This document shows, piece by piece, positions 58,954 through 64,000 of a stretch of 64,000 nt of DNA. Both the position numbers and the translations under genes were made by a program. The notes beneath the pieces are model-generated. The model did not search any database and was not told where the DNA came from. It saw only the letters and a program-made list of their open reading frames with translations. This stretch comes from Trifolium pratense. Lineage: Eukaryota; Streptophyta; Magnoliopsida; Fabales; Fabaceae. Every line of letters starts with the position of its first letter. Position 1 is the stretch's first letter. The stretch lies in the NCBI RefSeq assembly GCF_020283565.1, contig NC_060060.1:68185257-68249256 (forward strand). The letters are read 5' to 3'.

Positions 58954-60754
58954 GAATTGTGTTTATGGATTACCTCTCTTGCAGAACCAAAGAGAAAATA
59001 ACTAATCAAGAACTATATGCTCTCTGAATCGATAAAGAAATAACGAAACGAACATAATTTACAAGAGATAACCAAATCAAAACTCATGAAAAACATTATT
59101 TTGGGAAACCATGCCGCAGAGAAGTAGATTTACAATTAAATTCAATTATGAACAAAGCCCAAAACTAAAAAATAGTAAAGAGCAACTCATTGAAGAAATT
59201 TGACTTATATCTTTATTATCCAAGAAAGAAATGCAATGCTAATATTAGATTTCATAATTCTAAATAAAAATAAATATAAGCACTGCCACATTATACTATG
59301 ACACCCTATTTCATAACAAACAACACTCAAGGAAAGAAATAACCCGCTGAATCCAAAGGCTCAAAGCTTCCAAATCCCACGGTACATTCATAGCTCTCTC
59401 CCCTGTAACACCAAAGCAAAACAGGTCCTTGTAATATAAAAAACCAGATCTTCTAAAAATACAAAGAAACGTGAAGAATTCAGTCAGAGTAGAGATAACC
59501 AAAATGAAAGCGTGGATTCTTGTGCCAAACTAAGTTGTAGGGGATTCCTCATCCTTGCTTCACTCGTACTTGCATTCCTGATACATATACAGAGTAAACT
59601 CTGACACTATCCAAAATCCCAAGCTAAGTATTTGAACCTCAGGCTGCCATGGGTTCCACAGTAAACCATACATTTATAGGCTCTCTCCCCTGTAACACCC
59701 ACAAAGAAAACTCAAAAGTATATATTGAGTATCAAAAAAAGACTGAAATGTAAAGATTCTTAGAAGAGTTGACCAAATTTTCATCCAGACTTATATCTTT
59801 ATCTTTGCCATTACATGAATCAAAGAAGGACTATTTGGAAACAAATAAAACCATGCCTTGTGTTTATGGATTACCTCTCTTGCAGAACCAAAGAGAAAAT
59901 AACTAATCAAGACCTATATGCTCTCAGAATCGATAAAGAAATAACGAAACGAAAATAATTTACAAGAGATAACCAAATCAAAACTCATGAAAAACATTAT
60001 TTTGGGAAACCATGCCGCAGAGAAGTAGATTTACAATTAAATTCAATTATGAACAAAGCCCAAAACTAAAAAATAGTAAAGAGCAACTCATTGAAGAAAT
60101 TTGACTTATATCTTTATTATCCAAGAAAGAAATGCAATGCTAATATTCGATTTCATAATTCTAAACAAAAATAAATACAAGCACTGCCACATTATACTAT
60201 GACACCCTATTTCATAACAAACAACACTCAAGGAAAGAAATAACCCGTTGAATCCAAAGGCTCAGAGCTTCCAAATCCCACTGTACATTCATAGCTCTCT
60301 CCCCTGTAACACCAAAGCAAAAACAGGTCCTTGTAATATAAAAAACCAGATCTTCTAAAAATACAAAGAAACGTGAAGAATTCAGTCAGAGTAGAGATAA
60401 CCAAAATGAAAGCGCGGATTCTTGTGCCAAACTAAGTTGTAGGGAATTCCTCATCCTTGCTTCCCTCGTACTTGCATTCCTGATACATATACAGAGTAAA
60501 CTCTGACACTATCCAAAATCCCAAGCTAAGTATTTGAACCTCGGGCTGCCATGGGTTCCACAGTAAACCATACATTTATAGGCTCTCTCCCCTGTAACAT
60601 CCACAAAGAAAACTCAGTATATATTGAGTATCAAAAAAAGACTGAAATGTAAAGATTCTTAGAAGAGTTGACCAAATTTTCATCCAGACTTATATCTTTA
60701 TCTTTGCCATTACATGAATCAAAGAAGGACTATTTGGAAACAAATAAAACCATG
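58954..60754. repeat. About 900-bp tandem duplication
   Basis: 58954-59855 and 59856-60754 are near-identical head-to-tail copies (offset 901 falling to 899 bp). The unit runs from gtgtttatggattacctctc to acaaataaaaccatg. No coding content recognised. Confidence 0.85.
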
Positions 60755-61215
60755 ATCAAAGAACAATTATTAGGGAACAAATACATATGCATATAATACA
60801 ATAAAAAAAATAAAAATACCAATTATATCCCAAGGATGATTCACTGTTATCTGATAATCTCGTCCAAGCTTCAAAGAATAACCTAGGCACCTTTTGAAGG
60901 CAGGGAGTGCGACAACGTACACGCTTCCCTTTATAAATTCACATTGCCAAATTAATCCCAGCATAGAGGCAATCATCTTTAATTCACATTGCCAAACAAA
61001 ACCATGATCAAAGAACAATTATTTGGGAACAAATACATATGCATATAATAACAAAAATAAAAAAAATAAAAAGACCAATTATATCCTAAGGATGATTTAC
61101 CGTTATCTTGTCCAAGCTTGCAAAGAATAATCGAGAAGTGTGTGTGTGTACATGTGCAGAGGTGTTCAAATATAAATTCACATTGCCAAATTAATCCCCA
61201 GCACAGAGGCAATCA
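60751..61215. repeat. 252-bp tandem duplication
   Basis: 60751-61002 is repeated from 61003 (word catgatcaaagaacaattat; both end near gaggcaatcatctttaa), with one copy carrying a short GT-rich stretch. Noncoding. Confidence 0.75.
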
Positions 61216-61508
61216 TCTTTAATTTCTCCACTTCAAACAGAAAGGTTAACAAGGTTGAGAAAAATAGTTGTAAAAAAAGCTATGAATAAAGAAAGAAGAG
61301 TAGAAAAGTTCTCCAAACCAAGTCCCTGAAGTGGAGAGAATAGTGAAGGAGAGGATCGAATCTCCATTGGCACAAGCTTGTTTCTACAATTTCAAAACAA
61401 TACAAAAAATCAGAAAACAATCATCATCACTAACCTACCAATGGATAACATAAACTAAATTAAATCAATTAATCAAAGAAAGAGATTCAACAAATAATAT
61501 AAGAGAAC

Positions 61509-62114
61509 CTGCATTGGCAAGTAGTTGTGCACAAAAACTCCTAAAAGAATCATCAAAATCAATAGGGAATCAGAGAGGGAATCTCAAAATCAGAGAGAAA
61601 ATCACAAAATCAGAGAGAATGTGAGAGAGATGGGGAAAGAACCTTGTGACAGGGCGATTTGGCTTGACTTCAACACCTTTTAGAGTGACAAGGTTTCCAA
61701 TATCAAGAAGTGCTCTTCGGTTCCTTCCTTCACCTGTTTCCTTCCAAACACAAAATCCAGAAAAAAGATCAAGACCCTTTTGTTGGATTTGGGACAAAAC
61801 CCTTAAAACATGAAACTAAAGTTCCAATCTTGGAACAAAACATTGAACCCAAAAAAATTAATGAAACATCAAATAAAATTCCGATCTTGGAACAAAACAT
61901 TGAACCCCAGATAAATTAATGAAACATCAAATAAAGTTCGAATCTTGGAACAAAACATTGAACCCTAGAAAAATTAATGAAACATCAAATAAAGTTCCAA
62001 TCTTGGAACAAAACATTGAACCCCAGAAAAATTAATGAAACATCAAAATTAGTAAGATGATTGAAGAAAACACGCACCTTTGTGTTGTTGTTGAGGAACA
62101 ATTCTTGAAGCCAT
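61509..62114 (-). pseudogene. B-type cyclin gene, 5' exons only
   Basis: Exon 1 (62114-62078) starts ATG and reads MASRIVPQQQHK; exon 2 (61733-61643) reads GEGRNRRALLDIGNLV and continues to KPNRPVTR; exon 3 (61540-61509) reads SFCAQLLANA. Phases join cleanly across GT-AG introns (37 nt + 91 nt + 32 nt). This is the N-terminal region of plant mitotic B-type cyclins, which bind CDKs at G2/M. A possible exon 4 start (KQACAN) is at 61383. No cyclin box exists downstream within the window, and the destruction box (RxxLxxIGN) is present as RRALLDIGN. The reading frame so far is undamaged, but without the cyclin box the product could not bind a CDK. Most likely a truncated duplicate. Confidence 0.82.
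61810..62045. repeat. About 58-bp tandem repeat in cyclin intron 1, 4 units
   Basis: Four units containing cttggaacaaaacattgaac, spaced 57-58 bp apart, fill most of the first cyclin intron. Confidence 0.85.
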
Positions 62115-62460
62115 TGCAAAACTCTTGTTGTTGTTGATTTTTTGTATGATTGATTCTTGGTGGTAGAATCAAAGACTGTTGTTCTCTTCTGTGATTGTAG
62201 AATGGATGAATAGTAATGAGAGAATGAGAATGAAAAACCCTATTTTTGAAGCAACGATTCAAACCATAAAAATATAAAAAGTGTGATTGTGTAAAATTCT
62301 TGATATCTACAATCTGAGAAAAGCATATCATTACATTTATAACAGACGATCAGTGAAAAGGAAACAAAGAAATAGAAGCAAACCCTAAAACCAACCTTTC
62401 ACAACGGATCAAAAAATCAAGAAACATGAAAAATCAAAATTTATAATCAAAGAAATCAAA
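62115..62460 (-). promoter_or_regulatory. 5' flank and leader of the cyclin fragment
   Basis: Immediately upstream of the cyclin ATG on the minus strand. An AT-rich TATATTTTTA stretch near 62265-62278 could serve as a TATA box. One AACGG word at 62404-62408 resembles the core of the mitosis-specific activator (MSA) element found in B-cyclin promoters; a single 5-bp match is weak evidence. Confidence 0.35.
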
Positions 62461-62472
62461 ATCAAGAAAGAC

Positions 62473-62721
62473 ATGTTCAAAGTTGAATTCAACTTATCTG
62501 GAGCCGTATCAAAAATCGCAAAACCGGCCAGGATTCATCTGTCGGCAGGTATTATTACACGGCGGAGTCTCCGATACTTTTCTTCCGGTGGTTTACCTCT
62601 CTGGTCTTCTGATGTGTGTTGTACCGTTTCCTTTCACATTGTCTTCTCTCATCGGTTACGCTCCTCTTCCTGCTTCTCGTTATCGGAGTCACGAGGTTTT
62701 TCAGGGGAGAAGTTATTATAA
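62473..62721 (+). other. GC-richer open frame, unrecognised
   Basis: An 82-codon frame, rich in Ser, Arg and Leu, in a stretch of distinctly higher GC (about 62490-62710) than its flanks. An overlapping frame of 88 codons reads through the same stretch. No domain recognised and no splice or promoter context. It may be a fragment of a first exon cut by the foldback element that starts at about 62712. Confidence 0.2.
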
Positions 62722-63815
62722 TCCTTATGCATGGTACATAACTCAATAACATCCATTAGATTGAGCATCCACATGTAATAATCCTAGCCAATCTCAACTC
62801 ACACACTCACACCTAATCTCACACCCCCAAATTTCTCACGTACCCCCCAAATTACTCGCGCACCCCCAAATTTCTCGTGCAACCCCCCCCCCAAATTTCT
62901 CATGCACCCCCCAATTTCTCGTTCACCCCCAAATTTCTAGCGCACCCCCCAAAATTTTTCACGCACCCCCAGATGACTTGTGCGCCCAATTTTTTTTAAC
63001 CCCCCATATTTCAAGCCTAAACCATTTTGCTGTGGGAATGGTTTCAAAAATATACACTCCAAAACCATTAAGTGCATAAGATGGTTTTGAAGTACAACCT
63101 ATAATTAGAATCATAATTGTTTTTTTTTTGTACAATTATAATCATTATTTAAAACCAGTTAAATGGTTTCAGATAGTTATACACTAAAACCATTTGTATT
63201 GTAAAATGGTTTTATGTGTGTTTTTATGGTTTCAAAAATTCTGGAAACCATTATGCTGGTTAAATGGTTTCAGATAGTTATACACTGAAACCATTTGTAT
63301 TGTAAAATGGTTTTATGTGTGTTTTTATGGTTTTAAAAATTCTGGAAACCATTATGTTGGTTAAATGGTTTCAGATAGTTATACACTGAAACCATTTGTA
63401 TTGTAAAATGGTTTTATGTGTGTTTATATGGTTTTAAAAATTCTGGAAACCATTATGTTGGTTAAATGGTTTCAAATCACAATTATTGTTTGTATTCTAA
63501 TTATAGGGTTGTACTCTAAAACCATCTTATACACTTAATGGTTTTGGAGTGCATATCTCTGAAACCATTCCCACAACAAAATGGTTTAGGCTAGAAATGT
63601 GGAGGGGACCAAAAAAATAAAATTGGGGGGCAAAAGTCATATTGGGGGTGTGCGAGAAATTTGGGGGTGCATGAGAAATTTGGGGGTGCACAAGTAATTT
63701 GGGGGTGCATGAGAAATTTGGGGGTGTGCTAGTAATTTGGGGGGTGCACAAGTAATTTGGGGGGTGCACTAAGTAACTTATGCATGGTGCATAAGGATAG
63801 CTTATGTATAATAAC
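62712..63815. mobile_element. Foldback transposable element with tandem core
   Basis: Outer ends form an inverted repeat (gttattata at 62712-62720 against tataataac at 63807-63815, and ccttatgcatgg against its complement). Inside are arms of about 20-bp units (cacccccaaatttctcgtg type at 62820-62960, complementary type at 63640-63770), then a further inverted pair containing aaaccattttgctgtggga (from 63017) and its complement (to 63590). No transposase, no clear target duplication. The size and nested inverted arms fit a foldback or long-TIR nonautonomous DNA element. Confidence 0.7.
63159..63461. repeat. 101-bp tandem repeat, 3 copies, at the foldback core
   Basis: Units start at 63159, 63260 and 63361 with ttaaatggtttcagatag; each contains short internal inverted words (aaaccatt and aatggttt). 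A partial fourth unit begins at 63462. Confidence 0.88.
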
Positions 63816-64000
63816 CAATCCCGTTTTTCAGAAGCTTTGGAATGAAATTAAAAATTGAAAATTGAAAATTGAAAATATAGAACGTTGAGGGAAACTTGTT
63901 GAATTTATGAGGTTTATATACGAACTGGGGGAGTTAGGATAAACGGCTACGATTATGCTGTTGTGGATATTTTGACGGTAATGGTGCAGTTAAAATATAG
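63816..64000. other. No recognisable feature
   Basis: Flanking sequence right of the foldback element, with a short aaaattg microrepeat at 63848-63875. Nothing coding is seen before the window ends. Confidence 0.5.

Noticed and set aside
63527..63769. Pro/Thr-rich 80-codon minus-strand frame
   Set aside because: Translation of the C-rich arm repeat of the foldback element.

Overview
The window looks like nuclear DNA of a flowering plant, probably a legume. The 5S rRNA sequence, the tRNA-iMet-primed LTR retrotransposon, the plant-type myosin XI and B-type cyclin exons with GT-AG introns, and the long-TIR Mutator-like element all fit a plant; the legume guess is inference from the style of the repeats. 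No bacterial or viral gene is present, and I see no clearly intact protein-coding host gene.

Positions 1-24279 are a 5S rDNA tandem array transcribed from the minus strand: 81 whole units plus one truncated unit, about 290 bp each (118-nt gene plus a spacer of about 172 bp). The array runs off the left edge and stops inside a 5S gene at 24279. Units fall into recurring sequence classes arranged in higher-order repeats. Twelve copies lack four bases in the box C region and carry an internal T4 run, 33 copies carry a box A change, and only seven match the array consensus throughout. One spacer holds a 709-bp Mutator-like MITE with a 9-bp target duplication.

Positions 24280-39700 are nested mobile-element DNA: a 31/38-bp minisatellite; two direct copies of a segment carrying a LINE 3' end; in the first copy a 5'-truncated L1-type LINE with a 17-bp target duplication, for which the second copy is the empty site; a Stowaway-like MITE split by a complete 8.24-kb Ty3/gypsy-type LTR retrotransposon (minus strand, TSD ccctc) whose interior is decayed; an AT-rich foldback segment; and a SINE-like sequence.

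Positions 40055-43661 hold the tail end of a myosin XI gene on the minus strand, with introns kept but with in-frame stops, frameshifts and duplicated exons. Positions 43662-61500 form a mosaic of short, repeatedly duplicated noncoding modules, including one GC-richer insert (about 55850-56160) of possible organellar origin. The 5' exons of a mitotic B-type cyclin appear twice on the minus strand (61509-62114 with its start codon, and a damaged copy at 57070-57468), both without the cyclin box. A foldback element of about 1.1 kb (62712-63815) with a 3 x 101-bp core closes the window.
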